This document shows positions 35,379 through 43,830 of a stretch of DNA of 58,553 nt, in pieces. The notes below the pieces were generated by a model. That model had not been told where the DNA came from. It worked only from the letters and a program-made list of their open reading frames with translations, and did no database searches. Origin of the DNA: UBA4719 sp038249115 (lineage in GTDB: Bacteria > Actinomycetota > Actinomycetes > Actinomycetales > Dermatophilaceae). The stretch covers positions 1 to 58,553 of the forward strand of contig JBBRWQ010000007.1 of assembly GCA_038249115.1 (NCBI GenBank), given 5' to 3'. Made by a program: the position numbers and the translations under genes. Position 1 is the first letter of the stretch. Each line of letters opens with the position of its first letter.

Positions 35379-36412
35379 AACCGGTACTTCCGGACGTTGG
35401 CCAGCAAGGAGTACTCCTTCGTACGGCGTGCCTCGTTCACGTAGTTCACCGCGCCCTGGGGAAGCAGGACGACGGCGACGATGATGATCGCGCCAAGGAT
35501 GAACGTGTGCAGGTTGGTGAAGTTCTGGCGCAGGAACTCTGAGAGGAACTGCAGCGCCACCGCACCGAGCAGCGGGCCAAGGACGGTGCCGCTGCCGCCG
35601 ATGATGACCATGATGATCATCAGCACGGTGATGTCCACGTCGAACAGCCGCTCCGGGAAGATTGTCACTTGCTGGAACGCGTAGCTCGCGCCGACCAGAC
35701 CGGTGATGAACCCCGACAACGCGAACGTCAGCACCTTCATCCGGGTGGTGTTGATTCCCAATGCCGCAGCGGCGTCCTCATCCTGGTTGATCGCCCGCAG
35801 GGCATAGCCGAACTTGTTGCGGGCCACCAAACCACTGATGATCACCGATAGGACGGCCAGGCCGAGGAAAAGCAGGTAGAACCCGTCATTGCCCAGGTAA
35901 GCGGTCGTGGAGTTGACACCGACAGTCGGCACAGTGATGCCGGCGCCCCCACCGGTCAGGTCCGGCATGTTTGTGATGACCTCACGCATGCCTTCAGCCA
36001 CGCCGAGGGTGGCGATGGCGAAGTAGTGCCCCTTGAGCCGAAGCAGCGGGATGCCGATGATGACGGCAAACAGCGCCGCCACGAACCCGCTGAGCAGCAA
36101 CGACGTCCAGAAATTGAAGTGCCAATGACTCATGGCGACCGCCGTGAAGTACCCGCCCACGCCAAAGAAGACCACCTGGCCGAAGGAGGCATAGCCGGCG
36201 AAGCCGCCGATGAGATTCCACGCCTGGGCCAGCGCGACGAACATGAAGATCGTGGCGACGGTCCGCTCCTGGCCTGAGTAGAGCTGGCCCTGCAGCCCCA
36301 GGGCGGCCAGCAGTGCCACCAGCCCCAGCGCCCACGGACGCAGACGCCGCGCCTGGTCGCCGCGCAACGTAGAGAGGAGACCCTGTTGGGGCACCTTTGT
36401 CAGCGTCGGCAT
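35375..36412 (-). CDS. livM: Branched-chain amino acid-type ABC transporter permease (LivM)
   Basis: Permease of 345 residues with about nine to ten hydrophobic helices. It contains WNLIGGFAGYASFGQVVFFGVGGYFTAV near residue 65 and GRNKFG-type coupling region ARNKFGYALRAINQDEDAAAALGINTTRMKVLTFALSGFITGLVGA near residues 200-246, which docks on the ATPases. The start overlaps the stop of livH. Confidence 0.9.
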   Translation of the reverse strand: MPTLTKVPQQGLLSTLRGDQARRLRPWALGLVALLAALGLQGQLYSGQERTVATIFMFVALAQAWNLIGGFAGYASFGQVVFFGVGGYFTAVAMSHWHFNFWTSLLLSGFVAALFAVIIGIPLLRLKGHYFAIATLGVAEGMREVITNMPDLTGGGAGITVPTVGVNSTTAYLGNDGFYLLFLGLAVLSVIISGLVARNKFGYALRAINQDEDAAAALGINTTRMKVLTFALSGFITGLVGASYAFQQVTIFPERLFDVDITVLMIIMVIIGGSGTVLGPLLGAVALQFLSEFLRQNFTNLHTFILGAIIIVAVVLLPQGAVNYVNEARRTKEYSLLANVRKYRL

Positions 36413-37296
36413 CAGACCTCCAGCCGGGCGGCGTAGTACTGCCGGCCGACCAGCCCGGTGGGCCGGAAGATGAGCACGACGATGAGGACGAGGAAGGCCA
36501 GGGCGTTGACCCAGGTGCCCGGCAGGTACTGCCCGCCCCAGGCTTGGACGAGGCCGATGACCAGGCCGCCAACGAGGGCCCCATACATGTTGCCCAAGCC
36601 GCCGAGGACCGCCACGACGAACGACATGAGGGTGAAGCTTGCGGCTGCCGAGGGGTTGAATGTCCCGACAGTCCCGATCATCGCCCCCGCCATGCCCGCC
36701 AGTGCGGCGGCGATGCCGAAGGTGAGTGCGTAGACATGGCGGGCCCGGATGCCCATCAATCGGGCGGCCCCGCGGTCCATGCCGGTTGCCAGGATCGACA
36801 TCCCGGTGCGGGTGCGGTTCATGACGGCCACCAGTATCAGCGTGATCCCCACTGCCAGCGCGAAGGCGAGCAGCCGGCCCAGCGGCACCCGGACGCTTCC
36901 GAGCGCCAGGCTCTCACTGGCATAGGAGGTCTTGATGCTGCGGTAGTCGGCGGAGAAAACGAGGTTCATACCCTGGACGATCATCAGATCGAGTCCGAAC
37001 GTCAGCAGCAGCGTGATGAAGATCGGCCCGTTGATGACGAGGTTGATCAGCAGGCGCTGCAGCACGTATCCGACGACGAAGAGCACCGCTGCCGAGACGA
37101 ACATGCCAAGGAACGGGTCCAGCCCGAACCACTGGTGCATCTCCCAGCCCACGTAGGCACCGAGGATGACGAACGCGCCGTGGGCCAGGTTGACGACATT
37201 CATCACACCCCAGACCAGGGAGAACCCCACGGCGACGAGCGCCAGGAGCCCTCCCTGGAGGAGACCATAGATGGTTGCTTGAAGGAATTGGCTCAC
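36412..37296 (-). CDS. livH: Branched-chain amino acid-type ABC transporter permease (LivH)
   Basis: Permease of 294 residues with about eight helices. The N-terminal region GLLQGGLLALVAVGFSLVWGVMNVVNLAHGAFVILGAYVG and the coupling segment GARLMGIRARHVYALTFGIAAALAGMAGA are typical of LivH. It adjoins the binding protein gene livK without a gap, and the order K-H-M-G-F is the standard one. Confidence 0.9.
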   Translation of the reverse strand: MSQFLQATIYGLLQGGLLALVAVGFSLVWGVMNVVNLAHGAFVILGAYVGWEMHQWFGLDPFLGMFVSAAVLFVVGYVLQRLLINLVINGPIFITLLLTFGLDLMIVQGMNLVFSADYRSIKTSYASESLALGSVRVPLGRLLAFALAVGITLILVAVMNRTRTGMSILATGMDRGAARLMGIRARHVYALTFGIAAALAGMAGAMIGTVGTFNPSAAASFTLMSFVVAVLGGLGNMYGALVGGLVIGLVQAWGGQYLPGTWVNALAFLVLIVVLIFRPTGLVGRQYYAARLEV

Positions 37297-38526
37297 TTAC
37301 TTGGTGCCGGGCCAGATCATCTTGGCCTCGGCGGAATCGGTCGGCCACACCGTGACGGCCTTGCCGTTCTGGATCTGGATGACCGACATCGGCTTGTAGG
37401 TGTTCTGTCCGGTGGCGTCGAACTTGATCTTGCCGAAGAATGACTCGGTGTCCAGGCCAGAGAGGGCGGTACGGACCGCGTCCGGCTTGGAGGTGCCTGC
37501 CTTCTCCGCTGCCAGGACGAGCGCCAGGCAGGCGGCGGTGGCTTCGGCGTTGTGGTAGTCCGGCGCGTGGCTGAACTTGGCCTGGATGTCCTTGGCGTAG
37601 TCCTTGGCCGTGCCGAAGTACTTGTCCGTGCCCTTCGTGGCGTCGGTCCACTGGCTGGAGCCGAGGACGTTCTCGGCCTGGGCCCCCAGGGTCTTGGCGA
37701 AGTCCGGCGTCGGCGGCGCCACACTCTCGCCAAAGCCGGCCGGCGTCACGCCGAGTTCCTTGGCCTGCTTGATGATGGCCACGCCCTCCACGAGGTGGAC
37801 CGATCCGATGATGACGTCAGGGTGTTCGCCCTTGACCTTGGTCAGTGCGGAACTGACGTTGGAGCTGCCGTTGGGGAAGTACTGCGGGTCCAGGACCTTG
37901 AAACCCAGGCCCGTGGCGGTCTTCATGCCGCCCTCGGTGACGGTCTTGGAGAAGCCGTCGTCGGCGGAGAGGAACACGACGCTCTTGGGCTTGGGCGTGG
38001 CGAGCTCGTCGATCGCCTTGACGATCGATGAGGCGTACTCCGTGGCCGGCGACAGGACGGCGAAGGTGCTCTTGTAGCCCTTGCTGAAGATCTTGTTGTC
38101 GGCGCCTGCGGAGTCGACCATGATCTGGCCGTTGCGCTCGATGACCGCAGCCTGGGCCTCGGTGTTGGCCGACCCGTAGGAGCTGAGGATCAGCTTGACG
38201 CCTTTGTCGTTGAACTGGTCGACCAGCTGGGCCGCGACGTCGGGCTTGGACGTGTCGTCCTGGTACTGGATGTCGAGCTTGACCTTGGTGCCGCCCAAGT
38301 CGACGCCGCCTTGGGCGTTGACCTTCTCCTGGCAGAGTTGGTAGCCCTCCTTGGTGAGGACGCCTTCACGGGCCAGTTTGCCGGTCACCGAGACGGCCGC
38401 GCCGATCGTCAACGTCCCGGATGCCGCGGCGCCTGTGCTCTTCGCCTCACCCTTGGAGCCGCATCCAGCCACCACCAGGCTGCTTGCGGTGATGACCACG
38501 GCCACTGCCAAAGTTTTCGACCTCAC
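37297..38526 (-). CDS. livK: ABC transporter substrate-binding lipoprotein (LivK-like)
   Basis: Periplasmic-type binding protein anchored to the outer face of the membrane, 409 residues. The signal peptide has VRSK, a hydrophobic core and the lipobox VVAGC with cysteine at residue 22. The mature part begins GTLTIGAAVSVTGKLAREG, as in LivJ/LivK-type proteins. GTG 38526 was chosen because it gives a compact signal peptide and has GAGAGAGG nine to ten bases upstream; an ATG at 38595 would add a long polar leader. A palindromic site about 80 bases upstream resembles two others in cassette 1. Confidence 0.88.
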   Translation of the reverse strand: MRSKTLAVAVVITASSLVVAGCGSKGEAKSTGAAASGTLTIGAAVSVTGKLAREGVLTKEGYQLCQEKVNAQGGVDLGGTKVKLDIQYQDDTSKPDVAAQLVDQFNDKGVKLILSSYGSANTEAQAAVIERNGQIMVDSAGADNKIFSKGYKSTFAVLSPATEYASSIVKAIDELATPKPKSVVFLSADDGFSKTVTEGGMKTATGLGFKVLDPQYFPNGSSNVSSALTKVKGEHPDVIIGSVHLVEGVAIIKQAKELGVTPAGFGESVAPPTPDFAKTLGAQAENVLGSSQWTDATKGTDKYFGTAKDYAKDIQAKFSHAPDYHNAEATAACLALVLAAEKAGTSKPDAVRTALSGLDTESFFGKIKFDATGQNTYKPMSVIQIQNGKAVTVWPTDSAEAKMIWPGTK

Positions 38527-38598
38527 GACGTTCGCCTCTCTCGTAGCCCAGTCCTGCTTTGCCGTCTGTCTACCGTGAGGTGCACCACAAATCAAGCA

Positions 38599-38620
38599 TT
38601 TTGGATATTGGATCCCAGAA
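38599..38620 (-). promoter_or_regulatory. Putative GntR/FCD operator upstream of livK
   Basis: On the minus strand the site reads CTGGGATCCAATATCC. It resembles ATTGGATCCAGTATTC at 39945 and ATTGTATCCAATATTC at 43049. The shared core TGKATCCARTATYC fits a palindrome with centre GGATCC. It lies about 75-90 bases upstream of the livK start. Assignment to the regulator at 41122 is inferred. Confidence 0.45.
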
Positions 38621-38644
38621 GAGGTATTTCGGGCCTACGAACGG

Positions 38645-39877
38645 TCACGCCGGCGCTGCGAACGGCGCGTGCCCCTTACCGTCGGGTAGCGAAATCGCAA
38701 CGAGCAGGCCAACAGCCAGCAGGGCCAGCACGGTGCCGACCTCGCCGGGCCAACCGAACCCGGCATAGAACAGCCCTCCGACGAAGCCGGCCACGCTCGA
38801 GCCGATGTGGTAACCGAAGAGGTACAGCGCGGAGGACTGGGCGCGTTGGCTGGTGGCCCAGACGTTGACCCAGCCGCTGGTCACCGAGTGCGCGCCAAAG
38901 AACCCGAACACGATTGCCGAAGCGCCGGCCAGCACGACTGGCAGCAGGTCGGAGAGGGTGAACAGCGCACCCGCCGCCATGATGGCCATACAGAGCAGCA
39001 GCACACCGCGCCGGCTACGCCGGTCGGTCAGCCGGCCCATCCAGTTGGCACTGACCGTGCCGAAAAGGTAGAGCAGGAAGACGAGTGCAACCAGGGCGGG
39101 AGACAGGTCGAACGGCGCGCCGGCCAGGCGGTACTGCAGGTAGTTGAAGAACGAGACCAGACTGCCCATGAGGACGAACCCACACAGCGCGAGACGGATC
39201 ATGACCGGGTCTCGCAAGAGCCCACGCAAGCCCGCCATTCGTTTGCGCATGCCGCCGGGGGTTGCGACAAAGTGGCGAGAGGACGGCAGTCGCAGGGCCA
39301 CCCACAGTCCACCCGCAAGGCACAACCCGCCCACCACGGCCATGGCCAGGCGCCAGCTCGATGCGCTGGCCAGCAGACCGCCTGCGAGGCGGCCGGTCAT
39401 CCCGCCCAAACCGGTCCCGCTGATGTAGAGACCCATGACGCCACCCATCCCTGAGGGATGGAACTCTTCTGCGACATAGGCCATCGCCACCGCCGGAAGA
39501 CCCGCCAGCACGAGCCCGGTGAGCACCCGCAGCGCGAGCAGCGCACCGAAGCTGGGTGCCATCGATGACGCGAAGGTGAGAGCGGCGGCGGACAGCACGG
39601 CGCCGACCAGCAACCGCCTGCGCCCTTGCCCATCGGACCACGAGGCCGCAACGATGATGGCTACGGCAAGCGGCAGCGTGGTCAGTGACAGCGTGAGGCT
39701 GGCGGCCGCGGGCGAGACCGAGAAGTCGCGGCTGACGTCGGGCAGAATCCCCTGGGCCACATACAGCATGGCGAACGCCATGAACCCGGCCACGAACAGC
39801 ACGAGGCTCGTCCGGCGGTACTCCGGCGTCCCGCTGCGCAGGTGCATGGATGATTTCCCTGTTGCGGGCACGTCCAT
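38645..39877 (-). CDS. MFS transporter
   Basis: Major facilitator of 410 residues with 12 predicted hydrophobic helices. The loop 2-3 motif SWSDGQGRRRLLVGAVL (about residues 81-97) is the MFS signature and WMGRLTDRRSRRGVLLL is its copy in the second half. The closest named relatives by pattern would be YnfM-type permeases. It starts 98 bases from the divergent CoA-transferase, with an operator-like site between them, so uptake or export of the same acid is a reasonable guess. ATG 39847 is an alternative start. Confidence 0.85.
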   Translation of the reverse strand: MDVPATGKSSMHLRSGTPEYRRTSLVLFVAGFMAFAMLYVAQGILPDVSRDFSVSPAAASLTLSLTTLPLAVAIIVAASWSDGQGRRRLLVGAVLSAAALTFASSMAPSFGALLALRVLTGLVLAGLPAVAMAYVAEEFHPSGMGGVMGLYISGTGLGGMTGRLAGGLLASASSWRLAMAVVGGLCLAGGLWVALRLPSSRHFVATPGGMRKRMAGLRGLLRDPVMIRLALCGFVLMGSLVSFFNYLQYRLAGAPFDLSPALVALVFLLYLFGTVSANWMGRLTDRRSRRGVLLLCMAIMAAGALFTLSDLLPVVLAGASAIVFGFFGAHSVTSGWVNVWATSQRAQSSALYLFGYHIGSSVAGFVGGLFYAGFGWPGEVGTVLALLAVGLLVAISLPDGKGHAPFAAPA

Positions 39878-39943
39878 GCAGGGCCTCCTCGCCGCGGACG
39901 CCTAGACGTCCTTGCGATGCCGGTCGGGTCTCCCCCTGGGAGG

Positions 39944-39968
39944 AATTGGATCCAGTATTCGTTATGGT
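39944..39968 (+). promoter_or_regulatory. Putative operator and -10 box for the divergent CoA-transferase/MFS pair
   Basis: ATTGGATCCAGTATTC at 39945-39960 matches the sites upstream of livK and gcdH. It lies immediately before TATGGT (39963-39968), a -10-like box six bases ahead of the GTG start of the CoA-transferase, so that mRNA is probably leaderless. A regulator bound here would cover the promoter region of both divergent genes. Confidence 0.5.
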
Positions 39969-39974
39969 ACGACC

Positions 39975-41144
39975 GTGAGTATCACAGGACCCCTGGATGG
40001 TGTCGTCGTCGCAGACTTCAGCCGCGTGCTTGCCGGTCCGTATGCCACGATGTTGCTCGGCGACCTCGGGGCGACAGTGATCAAGGTCGAGTCCCCCAGC
40101 GGGGACGACACCCGACACTGGGGGCCGCCGTGGACACCCGAGGGCGAGAGCACCTACTTCCTGTCCGTCAACCGCAACAAGCGCGGCATCGCACTCGACC
40201 TGCGCAGCCCCGTGGGAAGCCGCCGTGGCTTGGCGCTGGTCCGGCGCGCCGACGTGATGATCGAGAACTTCAGGGGTGCCAGCATGGCGCGCCTCGGCTT
40301 CGACTACGACTCGGTCCGACGACTCAACCCAGGGCTCGTCTACTGCTCGATCACCGGGTTCGGCAGCAACGGTGGGGCCGACCTGCCCGGCTATGACCTG
40401 GTGGTGCAGGCGGTCTCGGGTCTGATGAGCCTGACTGGACCGGACGAAGACACCCCATCCAAGACCGGCATTGCGACGGCCGACGTCCTTGCCGGTCTCC
40501 ACGCGGCCATCGGCATCCTGGCCGCGCTGCGTCACAAGGAGCGCACCGGCGAGGGACAGCGGGTGGAGATCAACCTCATGTCCTCGATGCTCTCGGGGTT
40601 GGTGAACTTCGGCGGCGCCTACGCCCTGACCGGCGACATCGCGCACGCGATGGGCATCCAGCACCCGAGCATCTGCCCGTACGAGCAGTTCGCCAGCGCG
40701 GACCGGCTGCTGATCATCGCGGCCGGCAACGACCGGCAGTTCCAGGCGCTGTGCGACTGCCTCGGGCTGTCCCATCTGAAGGACGACCCGCAGTTCGCGA
40801 CCAACGCCGCCAGGGTGGCCAACCGTGAGCAGCTCACCGCTGCCCTCGGGATCGTGCTGCGCACCCGCGGCGCCGAGGAGTGGTTCGCCACACTGACCGC
40901 CGCGGGGGTCCCTTGTGGGCCGATCAACGACGTCGGGCAAGGCATGCACTTTGCCGAGTCGCTCGGCCTCGGGCCCGTCATCAACGTTGACGGCTCTGCC
41001 CAGGTTGCCAACCCGTTGCGCCTGTCGGCGACGCCGGTCAGCTATCGTCATCGCCCCCCGGCGTTGGGGGGAGACGAGAAGGAGATCTTTGCCTGGCTCG
41101 ACGCAGAAGAGGGAGACGAGAGTGACGGCAGGTCAGATGGGTGA
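39975..41144 (+). CDS. CaiB/BaiF (family III) CoA-transferase, probably glutarate-specific
   Basis: The 389 residues follow the family III pattern: LDGVVVADFSRVLAGPYATMLLGDLGATVIKVESPSGDDTR at the N-terminus, ENFRGASMARLGFDYDSVRRLNPGLVYCSITGFG, and GADLPGYDLVVQAVSGLMSLTG with the catalytic aspartate near residue 140. Glutaryl-CoA dehydrogenase and a GntR/FCD regulator are adjacent. This makes succinyl-CoA:glutarate CoA-transferase the most likely activity, though it is inferred from context. GTG 39975 lies behind a -10-like box and shares its 3' end with the regulator gene. Confidence 0.82.
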   Translation: MSITGPLDGVVVADFSRVLAGPYATMLLGDLGATVIKVESPSGDDTRHWGPPWTPEGESTYFLSVNRNKRGIALDLRSPVGSRRGLALVRRADVMIENFRGASMARLGFDYDSVRRLNPGLVYCSITGFGSNGGADLPGYDLVVQAVSGLMSLTGPDEDTPSKTGIATADVLAGLHAAIGILAALRHKERTGEGQRVEINLMSSMLSGLVNFGGAYALTGDIAHAMGIQHPSICPYEQFASADRLLIIAAGNDRQFQALCDCLGLSHLKDDPQFATNAARVANREQLTAALGIVLRTRGAEEWFATLTAAGVPCGPINDVGQGMHFAESLGLGPVINVDGSAQVANPLRLSATPVSYRHRPPALGGDEKEIFAWLDAEEGDESDGRSDG

Positions 41145-41835
41145 CGTGTTCCGGCGACCACCGACGGCCCAGGAGGCAGTGCTCGCCGAGCTACGACGAT
41201 TTATCACCGCCGGACGGCTGCGTCCGGGCCAGCAGATCGTCCAAGACGCTTTGGCCGTCCAGTTCGGCGTCAGCCGGGTCCCGCTTCGCGAGGCGCTGAA
41301 GATCCTCGAGGGCGAGGGCCAGGTCACCTACGTGGCCCACCGCGGATACTTCGTCACCGAGCTGTCTCTCTCGGACCTGATAGAGGTCTACCGAATCCGC
41401 GAGATCCTCGAGTCCGAGGCCGTCCGCATCGCCGTGCCCCAGATGACCGCGGAGGACATCCACCGGCTCGAGAAGGCCGAGCGCGACGTGCAGGCCGCGG
41501 CGGACATCGGCGACGTGGTCGCCATGACGTCGGCGAACCGGCGGCTCCACTTCGCCATCCTTGACGCGTGCGCTCTTCCCCGGCTGGTGTGGCTGATCCG
41601 CCTGTTGTGGGATGCCACCGAGGTGTACCGCTCCGTCTACTACAACGAGGCGCACAATCGCGAGATGGTCCACTCCGAGCACCAGGCATTGGCCTCCGCA
41701 ATCAGGGCCGGCGATGCCGCGACCGCACTGGTGGTGCTCGCCGAGCACCGCGAGCACGCAATCGCAGCACTGCGCCCTGTGCTGGAACCAGTCGACGATG
41801 GTGGTGGAACCGCGCAGCGCAAGGCGCTTAGCTGA
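41122..41835 (+). CDS. GntR family transcriptional regulator with FCD domain
   Basis: The 237-residue product has an N-terminal winged helix (about residues 15-80: RLRPGQQIVQDALAVQFGVSRVPLREALKILEGEGQVTYVAHRGYFV) and an all-helical FCD domain with the conserved metal-binding histidines (FHxAL-like RRLHFAILDA near residue 138, EHQALASAIRAGD near 187). FCD regulators typically bind carboxylic acids. GTG 41122 has GGGAGACGAG upstream; ATG 41137 is an alternative. It overlaps the CoA-transferase by 23 bases and the end of the convergent gcdH gene by eight. Confidence 0.88.
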   Translation: MTAGQMGDVFRRPPTAQEAVLAELRRFITAGRLRPGQQIVQDALAVQFGVSRVPLREALKILEGEGQVTYVAHRGYFVTELSLSDLIEVYRIREILESEAVRIAVPQMTAEDIHRLEKAERDVQAAADIGDVVAMTSANRRLHFAILDACALPRLVWLIRLLWDATEVYRSVYYNEAHNREMVHSEHQALASAIRAGDAATALVVLAEHREHAIAALRPVLEPVDDGGGTAQRKALS

Positions 41836-43002
41836 AAGCGCTCAACCCGGTCAGTGCTTGTCCGATGACGAGGGTGTGCATCTCGGCGGTCCCCTCGTAG
41901 GTCAGCACCGACTCCAGGTTGTTGGCGTGTCGCATCACCGAGTACTCCAGCGTGATGCCGTTGGCCCCGAGGATGGTGCGGCACTGGCGCGCAATGGCGA
42001 TCGCCTCACGTGCGCTGTTGAGCTTGCCGAGGCTGATCTGGCGCGGCTCGAGCCGTCCGGCGTCCTTGAGCCGACCAAGATGCAGCGCGAGCAGGAAGCC
42101 CTTCTGCAGTTCCAGGGTCATGTCGGCCAGCTTCTGCTGGGTCAGCTGGTAGCCGCCGATCGGACGCTTGAACACCTCACGGCTGCGGGAGTAGTCCAGG
42201 GCAACCTCCAGGCAGTCCCGGGCAGCGCCCAAGGCGCCGAAGACGATGCCGAAGCGGCCTCGTCAAGGCACGACAACGGGCCACGCAGGGAGAGCACACC
42301 GGGCAGCACCGCATCCGCGGGCAGGCGCACTCCCTCCAGCACGAGTTCGGAAGTGACGGACGCACGCAGTGAGAGCTTGCCGGAGACCTTGTTGGCCGTG
42401 AACCCGGGAGTGCCGGTTGGCACGATGAAGCCCTGGATGCCGGCGTCGGTGCGGGCCCACACCACCGCGAGGTCGGCGATCGAGCCGTTGGTGATCCACA
42501 TCTTCGTGCCGTCCAGCACCCAGTCCTGACCATCGCGACGAGCGCGGGTCCGCATGCCGGCCGGGTCGGACCCGAAGTCGGACTCAGTCAGGCCGAAGCA
42601 GCCGATGACCTCACCGGCCGCCATACGGGGCAGCCACTGCTGTTTCTGCTCCTCCGAGCCCCAGCGGTGGATGGCGAACATGGCCAGCGAGCCCTGGACC
42701 GAGACGAAGCTGCGGGCACCGGAGTCCCCGGCCTCCAGCTCCATGCAGGCGAGCCCGTAGTCGACGGCGCTCATCCCGGCGCAGCCGTAGCCCTCCAGAT
42801 GCATGCCGAGCAGCCCGAGCTTGCCGAACTCCTGAGCCATCTCCGCTGCAGGGAAGGCGCCTTCCTCGTACCACTGCGCGATGTTGGGTCGAATGGTGTC
42901 ATCGACCAGACGCCGAACGCTGGCCTGGACCGCCCGCTCCTCATCGGAGAGCAGGTGGTCGACATCGAGCAGTTCGAGGGGCCCAACAGGAACCGTTGTC
43001 AT
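41828..43002 (-). pseudogene. gcdH: Glutaryl-CoA dehydrogenase, frameshifted
   Basis: Glutaryl-CoA dehydrogenase oxidises and decarboxylates glutaryl-CoA to crotonyl-CoA. Start ATG 43002 has TGGAGG upstream. The frame is correct for about 248 codons (GCDH-type CFGLTESDFGSDPAGMRTRARR and WVLDGTKMWITNG) and then shifts near 42254-42260, where GAGGCC is followed by GCTTC. One extra C (GAGGCCCGCTTC) would restore DEARFGIVFGALGAARDCLEVALDYSR. The second segment keeps RPIGGYQLTQQKLADM, GANGITLEYSVMRHANNLESVLTYEGTAEMHTL and the catalytic glutamate of YEGT. The repaired protein would have about 391 residues. Recent mutation or sequencing error. Confidence 0.88.
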
Positions 43003-43048
43003 GGCAGTCCTCCAGAGATGTAGCAGGCAGGCAGGCAAGTAGAGATGG

Positions 43049-43064
43049 ATTGTATCCAATATTC
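43049..43064 (-). promoter_or_regulatory. Putative GntR/FCD operator upstream of gcdH
   Basis: ATTGTATCCAATATTC lies 47-62 bases upstream of the gcdH start codon, in the only gap between gcdH and the next gene. It shares ATTGkATCCArTATTC with the site at 39945. The core is nearly palindromic (GAATATTGGATACAAT on the other strand). The regulator gene at 41122 is the best candidate. Confidence 0.5.
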
Positions 43065-43196
43065 AGCCTCGCGCCATAGGAGGCCCGGCGGCCGAGCTCA
43101 ACCGGGTGGGCGGGACGCAGTGTGGGGGTGGAGAATCGTGCCAATCGTCGCCCGTATCAGGGCCTTCCGATGAGGCTGCTTCCGATCGGGTCGAAC

Positions 43197-43763
43197 TCAG
43201 GTGGGGGCGCCGACCCGGAACACTCGGAGTTGCAGCGCCAGCATGCGGTAGTAGCCCCCGAGCGTCATCAGTTCCTGCAGGCCGACAGGGTGCAAGTGGG
43301 AGAGGGCGTTCTGGAAGGCCTGATCGTCGAGGTCTCCGTCACGGAGCAGGTGGAACGTCGCGTCGACGACCGCGCGCTCCACATCGGTCGCACCGGCCGG
43401 TGCGAGTCCGGCACGGATCGCAGCGAGGTCAACCCCGGTCAGCCCGGCGACGCGACCCACCGCCTCATGGGCGTGCCACTCGAACGCGCTGTCCTCGTGC
43501 GCGCCCACGGCGAGGATCGCCATTTCACGTGCTCGGTCCGATAAGGATGTGGAGTACCTGACGGCTGCACCGAGCGCCTGCAACGCCGTCCCCACGGCGG
43601 GGCACAGGAGCATGGCGTTAAAGGGACCTTCAAGGGCACCATCGGCCCCGACGAGGCGGAATGCCTGCGCCCCCGACGAACGGGGACCGCCTCTGATCCG
43701 CTCGTAGAGCACCCGCTGCTGCTCATCAACGAGCTCCGGGACCAGCCTCTCGAGCCGAGACAC
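43197..43763 (-). CDS. Carboxymuconolactone decarboxylase (AhpD-like) family protein
   Basis: The 188-residue product belongs to the CMD/AhpD superfamily, whose members act as decarboxylases or alkylhydroperoxidases. The core helix-rich motif REMAILAVGAHEDSAFEWHAHEAVGRVAGL lies at about residues 83-112; it keeps the E..H pattern but has no CxxC redox pair, so a peroxidase function of the AhpD type is unlikely. GTG 43763 has AGAAAGG upstream. It is the last gene of cassette 1 before the left-arm repeat. The true substrate is unknown. Confidence 0.82.
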   Translation of the reverse strand: MSRLERLVPELVDEQQRVLYERIRGGPRSSGAQAFRLVGADGALEGPFNAMLLCPAVGTALQALGAAVRYSTSLSDRAREMAILAVGAHEDSAFEWHAHEAVGRVAGLTGVDLAAIRAGLAPAGATDVERAVVDATFHLLRDGDLDDQAFQNALSHLHPVGLQELMTLGGYYRMLALQLRVFRVGAPT

Positions 43764-43830
43764 ATCAAACCTTTCTTCTTCAGTCGCGTGAGGTCACGGT
43801 AGCTGCCGGCCTCGGCGTCCGCGCGCCGTC

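Noticed and set aside
42250..42262. Programmed ribosomal frameshift in the glutaryl-CoA dehydrogenase gene
   Set aside because: No slippery heptamer or downstream structure is evident and acyl-CoA dehydrogenases are not known to use frameshifting.
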